Notes under the pieces: model-generated
What the model saw: the letters and a program-made list of their open reading frames with translations, nothing else
Told to the model about the DNA's origin: nothing
The model's database searches: none
Assembly: GCA_964620605.1 (NCBI GenBank)
Contig: CAZUHQ010000005.1
Span: forward strand, 1-64,000
Length of the DNA: 64,000 nt
Reading direction: 5' to 3'
DNA from: Thalassotalea_E sp964620605
GTDB taxonomy: Bacteria; Pseudomonadota; Gammaproteobacteria; Enterobacterales; Alteromonadaceae
In this document: positions 27,136-34,773 of the stretch, in pieces
Numbering within the stretch: the stretch's first letter is position 1
Layout: each line of letters opens with the position of its first letter
Program-made: the position numbers and the translations under genes

Positions 27136-27564
27136 ATGGAACAATTTACTGAGTTTTTAGCTAACCATCCTGTGTTGGCTGCTGCCTGGGTTGGTATCTT
27201 TATCGCGATTATCGTTACTAGCATTAAAATCAAGCTATCGCCAATCAAGCAATTAAGTCCGCAGGAATTAACTTTTGCCGTTAACCGGGAAGATGGCGTA
27301 GTGTTGGATATGCGCACTGAAAAAGAGTTTAAAGCGGCGCATATCATCGATGCAAAACATATCTCTAAGGGAAAGATTGACAATAATGACTTTGCTGCTC
27401 TTGAAAAGCACAAAGACAAACCCATTATAGTCGTATGTACTGCTGGTATCACCGCCGCAAAAGTCGCAGAACAGCTTTTTAAGGCTGGCTTTAAACAAGC
27501 AAGTTTATTAAAAGGTGGCATGAATGCCTGGACGGGCGCGGGTTTACCTGTAGTTAAAAAATAG
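27136..27564 (+). CDS. yibN: Membrane-anchored rhodanese-like protein (YibN)
   Basis: 142 residues from the ATG at 27136; a TTG 24 bases upstream is less likely. One N-terminal membrane segment (about 12-30) is followed by a rhodanese domain: GVVLDMRTEKEFKAAHI, then the active-site loop VVCTAGITAAKVAE with the sulfur-carrying Cys and KGGMNAWTGAGLPV. It sits in the conserved order yibN-grxC-secB-gpsA. Probably a thiosulfate or persulfide transferase at the inner membrane; the physiological substrate is unknown. Confidence 0.93.
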   Translation: MEQFTEFLANHPVLAAAWVGIFIAIIVTSIKIKLSPIKQLSPQELTFAVNREDGVVLDMRTEKEFKAAHIIDAKHISKGKIDNNDFAALEKHKDKPIIVVCTAGITAAKVAEQLFKAGFKQASLLKGGMNAWTGAGLPVVKK

Positions 27565-27586
27565 GCTAGATAGTAATAGGTCAAAA

Positions 27587-27847
27587 ATGGCAGTAGAAAT
27601 TTATAGTAAAATGACGTGTGGTTTTTGTATGAGAGCAAAAATGCTACTCAAACAAAAAGGCGTTAATTTTAAAGAAATTGATATAGGTATGGAACCTGAG
27701 TTACGTGAACAAATGATTGAACGTAGTAACGGTGGATATACTGTGCCGCAAATTTTTATCCATGGCCAGCACATAGGTGGCTGCGATGAGTTATATGCCC
27801 TGCATTATCAGAATAAACTTGACTCAATACTAGCGGAAACGACGTGA
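27587..27847 (+). CDS. grxC: Glutaredoxin 3
   Basis: 86 residues, standard for GrxC. The thioredoxin fold shows IYSKMTCGFCMRAK with redox Cys11 and Cys14, the cis-Pro segment TVPQIFI and the glutathione-binding HIGGCDEL. The active site is CGFC instead of the usual CPYC. It reduces protein and glutathione-mixed disulfides in the cytoplasm. It lies 22 bases after yibN and is probably in one operon with secB. Confidence 0.96.
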   Translation: MAVEIYSKMTCGFCMRAKMLLKQKGVNFKEIDIGMEPELREQMIERSNGGYTVPQIFIHGQHIGGCDELYALHYQNKLDSILAETT

Positions 27848-27916
27848 TTGGTCTGCCCGATCACTTATTTAAAAATTAAAATTTACATGCAAAACGCATA
27901 GCAATAGGAAGATAAA

Positions 27917-28426
27917 ATGGCTGACGAAAATCAAAACAGTGCAGAAGCAAACGCAGAACAAGCAGGACCACAATTTGCGATTCAACGTGTTTATACCAAA
28001 GATATTTCTTTTGAAACACCTAATTCACCAGCGATTTTTCAAAAAGAATGGAAGCCGGAAATCAAGTTAGATTTAGATACTCGCTCAGCCAAGTTAGCGG
28101 AAAATGCTTATGAAGTTGTGTTAGCGTTAACAGTAACAGCAGAAGTTGAAGGCCAAACGGCATTTTTAGCTGAAGTACAACAAGCGGGTATTTTCACTAT
28201 CGGTAATTTACCTGAAGCGCAACTTGCACATACTATTGGCGCATTTTGTCCTTCAACTTTATTCCCTTATGCCCGTGAATCTGTTGCGAGTTTAGTTAAC
28301 CGTGGTTCATTTCCGCAAATCAATTTAGCGCCAGTGAACTTTGATGCCCTGTTTACTTCATATATGCAGCAGCGTGCCAAAGAACAGGCTGACACTCAAG
28401 CACCGGCAAGCACAGAAACACACTAA
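27917..28426 (+). CDS. secB: Protein-export chaperone SecB
   Basis: 169 residues. After an acidic, low-complexity N-terminus, FAIQRVYTKDISFETPNSP starts the conserved SecB core; VVLALTVTAEVEG and the CPSTLFPYARE block complete it, followed by RGSFPQINLAPVNFDAL. It forms a cytoplasmic tetramer that keeps preproteins unfolded and passes them to SecA. A GGAAG ribosome site lies before the ATG. The gpsA start is 4 bases downstream. Confidence 0.98.
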   Translation: MADENQNSAEANAEQAGPQFAIQRVYTKDISFETPNSPAIFQKEWKPEIKLDLDTRSAKLAENAYEVVLALTVTAEVEGQTAFLAEVQQAGIFTIGNLPEAQLAHTIGAFCPSTLFPYARESVASLVNRGSFPQINLAPVNFDALFTSYMQQRAKEQADTQAPASTETH

Positions 28427-28429
28427 TTT

Positions 28430-29437
28430 ATGACTGAGCCATCGGCTAACATTAGTGTCATTGGAGCGGGCTCTTATGGCACCGCCCTGGCGATCTGCTT
28501 TGCTCGCAACGGCCATAAAACCTTGCTATGGGGACGGGACAAAGCACATATCTGTGAGATGGTCAGCTCGCGCAGCAATGAAAAATATTTGCCGGGCAGT
28601 CAGTTCCCTGAGTCACTCGAATTAGTCTCAGATCTGGCGACTGCCGTTGGTGCGAGCGACAATATTCTTATCGTGGTGCCAAGCCATGCCTTTGGCGATA
28701 TGCTCAAGCAAATCAAGCCGTTTTTACGACCTAATGCTAAAATCGCCTGGGCGACTAAAGGCCTGGACCCAAATACTGGCTGTTTACTTCAGGATGTTGC
28801 CCGCAAGGTCTTAGGTGATGAGGTTTCGCTGGCAGTTTTATCCGGACCGACCTTTGCCAAAGAAATGGCAGCCGGTTTACCGACGGCAATTTCCTTGTCC
28901 TCTACCGACGATAACTTTGTCAATGAACTATCGGATTTACTGCATTGTGAGAAAACCTTTAGGGTTTATTCCAATACAGATTTTATCGGCGTGCAGCTTG
29001 GCGGTGCGGTAAAGAATGTTATCGCTATTGGTGCAGGTATGGCTGATGGCATTGGTTTTGGTGCCAATGCCAGAACGGCGTTGATCACCCGGGGATTGGT
29101 GGAAATGAGCCGTTTAGGCGCAGCATTAAACGCCGAACCTGCAACTTTTATGGGGATGGCTGGCTTGGGCGACTTGGTATTAACTTGTACCGATAATCAA
29201 TCGCGTAACCGTCGTTTTGGTTTGGCACTTGGCAAAGGCGATAGTGTTGAACAGGCGATGCAGGATATCGGGCAGGTAGTGGAAGGTTACCGTAACACCA
29301 AAGAAGTTTATATGCTGGCACAGCGCATGGGAGTGGAAATGCCGATAGTTGAGCAAGTTTATCAGGTACTGTACTGTGGTAAAAATGCCAAAGCGGCAGC
29401 TTCTGATCTGTTGTCCCGTGAGCGAAAATTTGAGTAA
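28430..29437 (+). CDS. gpsA: NAD(P)H-dependent glycerol-3-phosphate dehydrogenase
   Basis: 335 residues. The NAD(P) loop VIGAGSYGTALA is at the N-terminus; VLSGPTFAKEMAAGLPTA, GGAVKNVIAIGAGMADG (catalytic Lys) and GLGDLVLTCTDNQSRNRRFG are diagnostic. It makes sn-glycerol 3-phosphate from dihydroxyacetone phosphate for phospholipid synthesis. Its start is 4 bases after the secB stop, as in E. coli. The 3' end lies inside a long inverted repeat that probably serves as the terminator. Confidence 0.98.
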   Translation: MTEPSANISVIGAGSYGTALAICFARNGHKTLLWGRDKAHICEMVSSRSNEKYLPGSQFPESLELVSDLATAVGASDNILIVVPSHAFGDMLKQIKPFLRPNAKIAWATKGLDPNTGCLLQDVARKVLGDEVSLAVLSGPTFAKEMAAGLPTAISLSSTDDNFVNELSDLLHCEKTFRVYSNTDFIGVQLGGAVKNVIAIGAGMADGIGFGANARTALITRGLVEMSRLGAALNAEPATFMGMAGLGDLVLTCTDNQSRNRRFGLALGKGDSVEQAMQDIGQVVEGYRNTKEVYMLAQRMGVEMPIVEQVYQVLYCGKNAKAAASDLLSRERKFE

Positions 29438-29465
29438 GTATTTACTTACTCAAATCTTACTTTTT
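29428..29465. terminator. Bidirectional terminator between gpsA and trmL
   Basis: A 13-base perfect inverted repeat (29428-29440 with 29443-29455) overlaps the last gpsA codons. It is followed on the plus strand, after six bases, by a T-run, and on the minus strand directly by TTTT. It separates two convergent genes and can serve both. Confidence 0.75.
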
Positions 29466-29467
29466 AA

Positions 29468-29932
29468 TTATACCGAACCTTTAAATTCCAGCTGGCGCCA
29501 CGCTTGATAAATAATTACCGCAGTGGCATTGGACAAATTCATGCTGCGGCTATCCTTGAGCATAGGAATGCGGATTTTGTCCTGATCGGGAATTTGCTGT
29601 CTCACTTCTTCCGGTAAACCAGCGGTTTCTGAGCCAAATAACAGGTAATCGCCGTCACTAAAGTTTACCTGATGATAATAGTTTGTCGCTTTAGTGGTGA
29701 CCGCCAGCACTCGCTTTGGCTGCTCACTTTCGATAAATGCCTGATAATTTTTATGACGCTTTACCGCGGCAAATTCGTGATAATCTAAACCAGCTCGTCG
29801 CAGCTTTTTATCGTCCAGATCAAAGCCTAAAGGCTCAATCAGGTGTAACCTAAACCCTGAATTGGCACATAAACGAATAATATTGCCGGTATTGGGGGGA
29901 ATTTGCGGTTGAAATAGCACAACGTCTAGCAT
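29468..29932 (-). CDS. trmL: tRNA (cytidine(34)-2'-O)-methyltransferase TrmL
   Basis: 154 residues, a minimal SPOUT methyltransferase. QPQIPPNTGNIIRLCANSG, LIEPLGFDLDDKKLRRAGLDY, LFGSETAGLP and the trefoil-knot segment MNLSNATAVIIYQAWRQL match TrmL. It methylates the wobble ribose of tRNA-Leu isoacceptors using S-adenosylmethionine. The gene is convergent with gpsA. Confidence 0.97.
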   Translation of the reverse strand: MLDVVLFQPQIPPNTGNIIRLCANSGFRLHLIEPLGFDLDDKKLRRAGLDYHEFAAVKRHKNYQAFIESEQPKRVLAVTTKATNYYHQVNFSDGDYLLFGSETAGLPEEVRQQIPDQDKIRIPMLKDSRSMNLSNATAVIIYQAWRQLEFKGSV

Positions 29933-30033
29933 TAACTGTTCTCACGGTAGATTTTAATGGCAATTATACCTTGGGCTGAGTATAGAACAAAGGCTTGCTA
30001 CTATTAAAGAGTCGTTATAAAGGAAAACTATCT

Positions 30034-30945
30034 ATGGTACAAACAAAAGCAGGATATAACTTTTGGGTAAAGTGTGCAGCATTTGCTGCAACCAGCGTTG
30101 CCTTGTTGTTAGTGGTGCTAAAACTTTATGCCTGGTTAGTGACCGACGCCAGTGCGATGCTGGCCTCGGCTACCGACTCGATGTTGGATTTGTTTGCCTC
30201 ATTAATGAATTTAGTGATCTTAAGATTCGCATTAGCCCCAGCGGATAAGGAACATAAATTTGGTCATGGCAAGGCAGAAAGCCTGGCGGGACTAGTGCAG
30301 GCGGCGTTTGTTTTAGGTTCGGCGTTATTACTGATCAGTAATGGCGTTGAACGTGTTATTACGCCTAAGGCTATTGTCCATACCGAGGTTGGCATCTGGG
30401 TCAGTATTATTGCAATTTTTTTAACTTTGGCGTTAGTGGTATTGCAAAAAGTAGTGATTGCAAAAACCCAGTCGTTAGCTATCAGTGCCGATTCGCTGCA
30501 CTATCAATCAGATCTTTTATTAAATTTAGGGGTGCTGGCAGCTTTATTGCTAAGTCAGGGTTATTGGATTAGGGCAGATGGTATTTTTACCCTGATGGTT
30601 GGTGCTCATTTAATGTTTGGCGCAGCGAAAATTATCTGGCTCAGTGTTCAGCATTTAATGGATCATGAACTGGCGCCAGAAGAGGTCGAGAAAATCAGGG
30701 AAATTATTCTCAGTCATGATAAGGCGCTCGGCATGCATGAGCTTAGGACGCGTCAGGCAGGGCAACAGCGTTTTATTCAGTTTCACTTGGAACTGGACGA
30801 TAACTTGTCGTTAGTGGAAGCGCACAGCATAGGCGTAGCAATAGAAAAAGAAATAGAGCAGGCTCTGGCTCCTTGTGAGGTACTGATCCATCACGATCCA
30901 AGCTCTGTGGTTGCCAGGGAGTTAAAAACCAGGGAAGTCAGATAG
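30034..30945 (+). CDS. fieF: Cation diffusion facilitator, FieF type
   Basis: 303 residues from the ATG at 30034, which has AAAGGAAAA upstream; an in-frame TTG 39 bases earlier is unlikely. Six membrane segments fill residues 1-200, with the metal-site motifs TDSMLD in helix 2, HKFGHGKAE after helix 2, and SADSLHYQSD in helix 5. The cytoplasmic C-terminal domain has HELRTRQAG and IHHDPS. It exports divalent metals (Fe, Zn) by proton antiport at the inner membrane. It converges with the hydrolase gene, leaving one base between stops. Confidence 0.94.
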   Translation: MVQTKAGYNFWVKCAAFAATSVALLLVVLKLYAWLVTDASAMLASATDSMLDLFASLMNLVILRFALAPADKEHKFGHGKAESLAGLVQAAFVLGSALLLISNGVERVITPKAIVHTEVGIWVSIIAIFLTLALVVLQKVVIAKTQSLAISADSLHYQSDLLLNLGVLAALLLSQGYWIRADGIFTLMVGAHLMFGAAKIIWLSVQHLMDHELAPEEVEKIREIILSHDKALGMHELRTRQAGQQRFIQFHLELDDNLSLVEAHSIGVAIEKEIEQALAPCEVLIHHDPSSVVARELKTREVR

Positions 30946-30946
30946 T

Positions 30947-31999
30947 TTACTGAGTAGAGTTTGTAAGCCAGTGGTTAATTTCTGCCATTACTTGCTTGCG
31001 ATAGCTATCCTGTTCAAAGAACAGTTCATGATACGCACCTTCAANNNNNNNNNNGTAGCTCGGCTTGATTTGCTCTAGTTGCTGGCAAAATTCATCTTGT
31101 GCACGGTTGTTTACTACACTGTCAGCACTCGCTTGTAAAATAGTGATTGGCGTTTGTAGCCTATCCAACTCTGCAAATATCATCTGATTGGCCTTGATTG
31201 CCTGTTGCAGCCAGTGAAAGGTAACGCCACCTAGTTGTAGTTCTGGTCGCTGCTGATAAAGCTCGATAAACCTCTGATACCTGAGCTTGTCGTGCATTAA
31301 TTGGTTTTCACTAAATGGTGTTGGTTGATAATTTCCCTGGCCGAAAAAATACCATGCCTGCTCACTCAGTAGTGAATTGAAAAAGTTGCCTGTGCCAATC
31401 AGTGTTTTGGCGAGCCATAACGGAATTCCGCCGTTGTTAATCGCTATCATGGGAGAAGATAGCAGGGCGCTTTTTATCTTGCCTGGGTATTTTTGCATCA
31501 TTCTCAGGGCAATAGCGCCACCCATTGAATGGGCGAGCAGCAAAGGTTGAGTGTTTTGATGACAGCTCGCTGGTATCACTTGACTGATAAACTGGTATAA
31601 ATCATCGGCGTAATCATCAAACTGCTCAACATGGCCTTTGTGCGGATTGGTTAATAAGCGCTGGGAGAGCCCTTGTCCCCTATGGTCGATAATAAAAATA
31701 TTAATGCTTTGTTGTGAAAGTTCGAATGCAAGTTCCTGATATTTTAAATAGCCTTCTACTCGCCCTGGGGATATTACTAAGCAGGGAGCGTCGGTGTTGG
31801 TAATAAAAGCGGCGTAATTAATCCTGAGATCACTTTTGCCTTGAAATGACGAAAACTCTCCCGACTGCCAAAACTGGGTAACCTGCTGATCGAATGTGTC
31901 AGCAATAGTGTTTTCTTGAGTAAGAGGTGATGAATGACTCATAAAAGGTGCAAAGTACAAAACCAGAGGCAGCAAAATAACAGTAATTCGTAAGGGCAT
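30947..31999 (-). CDS. Alpha/beta hydrolase, lysophospholipase (PldB)-like, interrupted by an assembly gap
   Basis: About 350 residues. A signal peptide (about 1-23) precedes a serine aminopeptidase-type hydrolase: DHRGQGLS near 100, nucleophile elbow AHSMGG near 156, Asp in ASADSVVNN near 292 and His in GAYHELFFE near 322. The 10 Ns at 31045-31054 fall just before that His; the frame is preserved on both sides, so the true missing length is probably 10 or differs by a multiple of 3. It likely cleaves lysophospholipids or monoacylglycerols. The signal peptide points to the periplasm, which is unusual for PldB. Confidence 0.88.
   Translation of the reverse strand: MPLRITVILLPLVLYFAPFMSHSSPLTQENTIADTFDQQVTQFWQSGEFSSFQGKSDLRINYAAFITNTDAPCLVISPGRVEGYLKYQELAFELSQQSINIFIIDHRGQGLSQRLLTNPHKGHVEQFDDYADDLYQFISQVIPASCHQNTQPLLLAHSMGGAIALRMMQKYPGKIKSALLSSPMIAINNGGIPLWLAKTLIGTGNFFNSLLSEQAWYFFGQGNYQPTPFSENQLMHDKLRYQRFIELYQQRPELQLGGVTFHWLQQAIKANQMIFAELDRLQTPITILQASADSVVNNRAQDEFCQQLEQIKPSYXXXXEGAYHELFFEQDSYRKQVMAEINHWLTNSTQ
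31045..31054. other. Run of 10 undetermined bases (assembly gap)
   Basis: Ten consecutive N within the hydrolase gene. The flanking codons stay in frame if the gap really is 10 bases. This is a scaffold or consensus gap, not a biological feature. Confidence 0.98.
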
Positions 32000-32035
32000 A
32001 AGCTGGCTTGTTTTTATGTTAATTAGCTAGGAGTT

Positions 32036-32063
32036 GTTGATCTTTCAAACAGCAAAGATCAAC
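32036..32063 (-). other. Hairpin spanning the cpxA stop codon
   Basis: A 10-base perfect stem (32036-32045 with 32054-32063, loop of 8) covers the stop codon of cpxA and precedes the hydrolase gene start by 37 bases. No T-tract follows in the minus direction, so it is more like an mRNA-stability or partial-termination structure than a classic terminator. Confidence 0.5.
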
Positions 32064-33453
32064 AGCCCCTAATGTTAATTGGTAATTCTAAGGTAATTGT
32101 TAAGCCGCCGCTATGATTATTTTCCGCATGGATATTGCCCTGATGAAGCTCGACCGCCTGTTTTGCGATCGCTAAACCTAATCCGGTACCGCCTGAATCT
32201 CGGTCTCTGGCATCTGATACTCGATAAAACGGGTAGAACAGTTGAGATAATTGCTGCTCTGGCACACCAATGCCATTATCTGTGATAGTTAAGTTAATAA
32301 TACTGCCGTTATCAGCACCATTAATAGTGACTTTTCCATGAGGGAATGAGTACTTAATGGCGTTGTTGACTATGTTATTTATCGCGCTATAAAGCAGGGT
32401 TTGATTGGCAGTTAACACGAGTTTTTCGGGACATTGTAGCTTTATGCTAATAGACTTTTCATCAGTTAAGTAATCATTATCATTAATGATTTTTTGCAAT
32501 AATTCACTGAGGTTAACTGAGTTGAAATCCAGCTGCTGGAAGCTGTTTTCCAGTCGAGATAAAGACAATATATTAGTGATCAAACTGTCCAGTTGACTAA
32601 TTTCCTGCTCGCAGCGCGCTAGGTGTTTATCAATGGTTGGGTTTTCTTTACTGGCTTGTTCAATCAAACCTAACGCCATATGTAATCGGGTCATAGGTGA
32701 ACGCAGTTCATGGGAAACATCGGCGAGCAGTCGCTGATGAGCACTAATGTTGGCCTCCAGTTTTTCCGCCATTTGATCAAAGCTGTACGCCATTTCGCCG
32801 ATTTCATCACTGCGCTTGACCACCTGACTAACGCGCGACTGATAGTTACCGTTACCTATGTCAGTGGCGGCCTGTTTGATGGCGATCAATGGTTTGGTTA
32901 AAGTGCGCGCTAATAGCCAGCATAATAGCAAGCTGACTGTCAGTGGGATAAAATAGCGTAGCCAGATTGGCAGTTGCATGATCATCGAGCCTATCGCTGG
33001 TGGCCGGGTTTTATGAGCGAGATAAAGCTGATATTGGCTGTTGTTTAGCGTAATTAACTCTGGCCCGGTTAAACGGACAAATGGAAATTGTACCGTGGTC
33101 ACGTTTGTAAATTCATTTTTTTGCAAATATTCACTAATCCCCCGCAAGTGCCGTTCTCGGTTAACAAAGACTTGTTGTGAATTGACATCTTTGAGCACTA
33201 AGTCAATATCATGCGGTGTTGGTACTTTTTTTAGCAGGGCATGAATGCTGGTGAATTGTCGTGTAGAAAGCTTTCTGCCAGCGTGATGCAGTCGGCGTAA
33301 ATCCCCGTGATGGGTCGGCGCAATAATGCTCTCCTGCTCCAACTGATGGTATACAAAGCGGGTAATACTGATGGACAATAAGGTGATCAGCCAGAAGGAT
33401 AAAAACAGTTTAACCGGAATCGACGACAGTTGCTTTTTGATGACTTGTAGCAC
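32059..33453 (-). CDS. cpxA: Cpx-type sensor histidine kinase
   Basis: 464 residues. Two membrane segments (about 13-33 and 164-183) enclose a periplasmic sensor of about 130 residues. Then come HAMP (about 184-237), the H-box ADVSHELRSPM with phosphorylated His248, the N-box NNIVNNAIKYS, and G-boxes ITDNGIGVP and GGTGLGLAI. The start is GTG with GAGG eight bases upstream. The response regulator gene lies 11 bases upstream and a CpxP-like gene is divergent, so I call this the envelope-stress CpxA. Confidence 0.9.
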   Translation of the reverse strand: MLQVIKKQLSSIPVKLFLSFWLITLLSISITRFVYHQLEQESIIAPTHHGDLRRLHHAGRKLSTRQFTSIHALLKKVPTPHDIDLVLKDVNSQQVFVNRERHLRGISEYLQKNEFTNVTTVQFPFVRLTGPELITLNNSQYQLYLAHKTRPPAIGSMIMQLPIWLRYFIPLTVSLLLCWLLARTLTKPLIAIKQAATDIGNGNYQSRVSQVVKRSDEIGEMAYSFDQMAEKLEANISAHQRLLADVSHELRSPMTRLHMALGLIEQASKENPTIDKHLARCEQEISQLDSLITNILSLSRLENSFQQLDFNSVNLSELLQKIINDNDYLTDEKSISIKLQCPEKLVLTANQTLLYSAINNIVNNAIKYSFPHGKVTINGADNGSIINLTITDNGIGVPEQQLSQLFYPFYRVSDARDRDSGGTGLGLAIAKQAVELHQGNIHAENNHSGGLTITLELPINIRGC

Positions 33454-33464
33454 AATATTTGCCT

Positions 33465-34166
33465 CTAATCTCGACCGGATAAAAAGATATAACCGGCGCC
33501 GCGCACGGTTTTTAATTTATCATTATCACTAAAGGGCGCCAGTTTCCGACGAATATTGCTGACATGCATATCGATACTGCGGTCGAATGGGCTGAGTTTA
33601 CGTTGTAACACCTGCTGTGAAATGACTTGTTTGCTGACGATATTACCGACGTTTTCCATTAATAATGTTAATATTTGATATTCAGTGCCGGTCAGCTCAA
33701 TCAGATGTTGCTGGCAAAAAACTTCCCGGGTGGCGGCTTTGATAGTGACCTGGTTGATTTCGAGTTGTGATGAGCTGTTTTGTTGATTTTGTACTATATC
33801 AATACGGCGTAGTATCGCATTGATACGGGCGAGTAGTTCTCTGTGTTGAAATGGTTTGGCGAGATAATCGTCGGCTCCGAGCTCCAGGCCTAATACCTTA
33901 TCTGCTTCATCTCCTTTTGCCGTCAGCATTAATATTGGCGTGCTATGTTTGCCTCCTAACGCGGTTAATACTTCAAATCCGGTTAGGCCAGGCATCATGA
34001 CATCGAGCAAAATCAAGGAATAGCTGTTTTCTCTAGCCAGAGTTAAACCGGATAGCCCATCATGACAACAAGTTAATTGAAAACCTTCCTGTGATAAGTA
34101 TTCAGACAGTAAATCAGTGAGTTCCTTGTCGTCATCGATGATTAATAAATGCTTTTTTTCCGCCAT
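33465..34166 (-). CDS. cpxR: Cpx-type response regulator (OmpR/PhoB family)
   Basis: 233 residues from the ATG at 34166 (an in-frame GTG at 34184 is possible). The receiver domain has LLIIDDD, the phosphoacceptor Asp in LILLDVMMPG, Thr in MLTAKGD and Lys in YLAKPF. The winged-helix domain ends with RSIDMHVSNIRRKL and TVRGAGYIFL. It is phosphorylated by the downstream kinase and would bind GTAAA direct repeats, one pair of which lies in the shared promoter region with cpxP. Confidence 0.93.
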   Translation of the reverse strand: MAEKKHLLIIDDDKELTDLLSEYLSQEGFQLTCCHDGLSGLTLARENSYSLILLDVMMPGLTGFEVLTALGGKHSTPILMLTAKGDEADKVLGLELGADDYLAKPFQHRELLARINAILRRIDIVQNQQNSSSQLEINQVTIKAATREVFCQQHLIELTGTEYQILTLLMENVGNIVSKQVISQQVLQRKLSPFDRSIDMHVSNIRRKLAPFSDNDKLKTVRGAGYIFLSGRD

Positions 34167-34232
34167 TAGCTCTTGTCTCACCACAAATAGATATGATTAA
34201 TTTTACCTTAGAATATCCCGTGCCAGGACAAG

Positions 34233-34248
34233 TTTACATAACATTTAC
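34233..34248 (-). promoter_or_regulatory. CpxR box
   Basis: On the minus strand two GTAAA copies lie in direct repeat with 11-base period (GTAAA-N6-GTAAA), fitting the CpxR consensus GTAAA-N(4-8)-GTAAA. It sits between cpxR and cpxP, so it can control both, as in E. coli autoregulation. Confidence 0.75.
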
Positions 34249-34317
34249 ACTGCTTTGCGTTTCTTTGCATTGCAATGATTACACTGAAGATGAATGTTAA
34301 TCAGGAGTGTAATTAAG

Positions 34318-34773
34318 ATGAAAAAACCAGTAAAGTTATTATCCAGTATGATCTTATTGTCAACTATGGTGATGCCGCTTGCCTTGCACGCGAATGCCTA
34401 TGAGTATAACGAGCATCAGGCGAGTCATTGGCGTCCCCACGGTAAGGACAGAGTGCAGCATCTGGTACGCAAGTTAAATTTGACCGATGAACAGCAAGAA
34501 AAGATTCAGGCAATCTTTGAACAGCAAAAGGCAAATCGCGAAGCTAACCGCGAGCAAATGAAAGCGTTTAAAACCGAGATGAACCACTTAATGTCGGCAG
34601 CGATCTTTGACGATAGTGCTTTTTCTAACTTACAAAATCAGTATCAACCCCAATTTGCCGAAGCGGCATTGCAAAGAGCGAAGAGCCATCATGCAATTTT
34701 ACAGTTGCTGGATGATTCACAGCGAGAAAAATTCAGTAAGATGAATAAGCGGGGTAAAAGACTATTTCATTAA
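34318..34773 (+). CDS. cpxP: CpxP/Spy-family periplasmic adaptor
   Basis: 151 residues from the ATG at 34318, which has AGGAG ten bases upstream; an earlier ATG at 34294 would break the signal peptide. A Sec signal peptide (about 1-25, ending LHANA) is followed by an all-helical mature protein with LTDEQQEKIQ and LLDDSQREKF, the two LTxxQ-type motifs of Spy/CpxP. It binds misfolded proteins and restrains CpxA in the periplasm. Divergent from cpxRA; its last 12 bases overlap the convergent M56 gene. Confidence 0.9.
   Translation: MKKPVKLLSSMILLSTMVMPLALHANAYEYNEHQASHWRPHGKDRVQHLVRKLNLTDEQQEKIQAIFEQQKANREANREQMKAFKTEMNHLMSAAIFDDSAFSNLQNQYQPQFAEAALQRAKSHHAILQLLDDSQREKFSKMNKRGKRLFH

Noticed and set aside
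27012..27638. 208-codon minus-strand frame
   Set aside because: Lies opposite yibN and the start of grxC, both clear families; its composition is that of an antisense shadow.
34211..34225. A second TGGCACG on the minus strand upstream of cpxR, as in a sigma-54 promoter
   Set aside because: The -12 element reads ATTC, lacking the essential G of the GC pair, so it does not meet the consensus.
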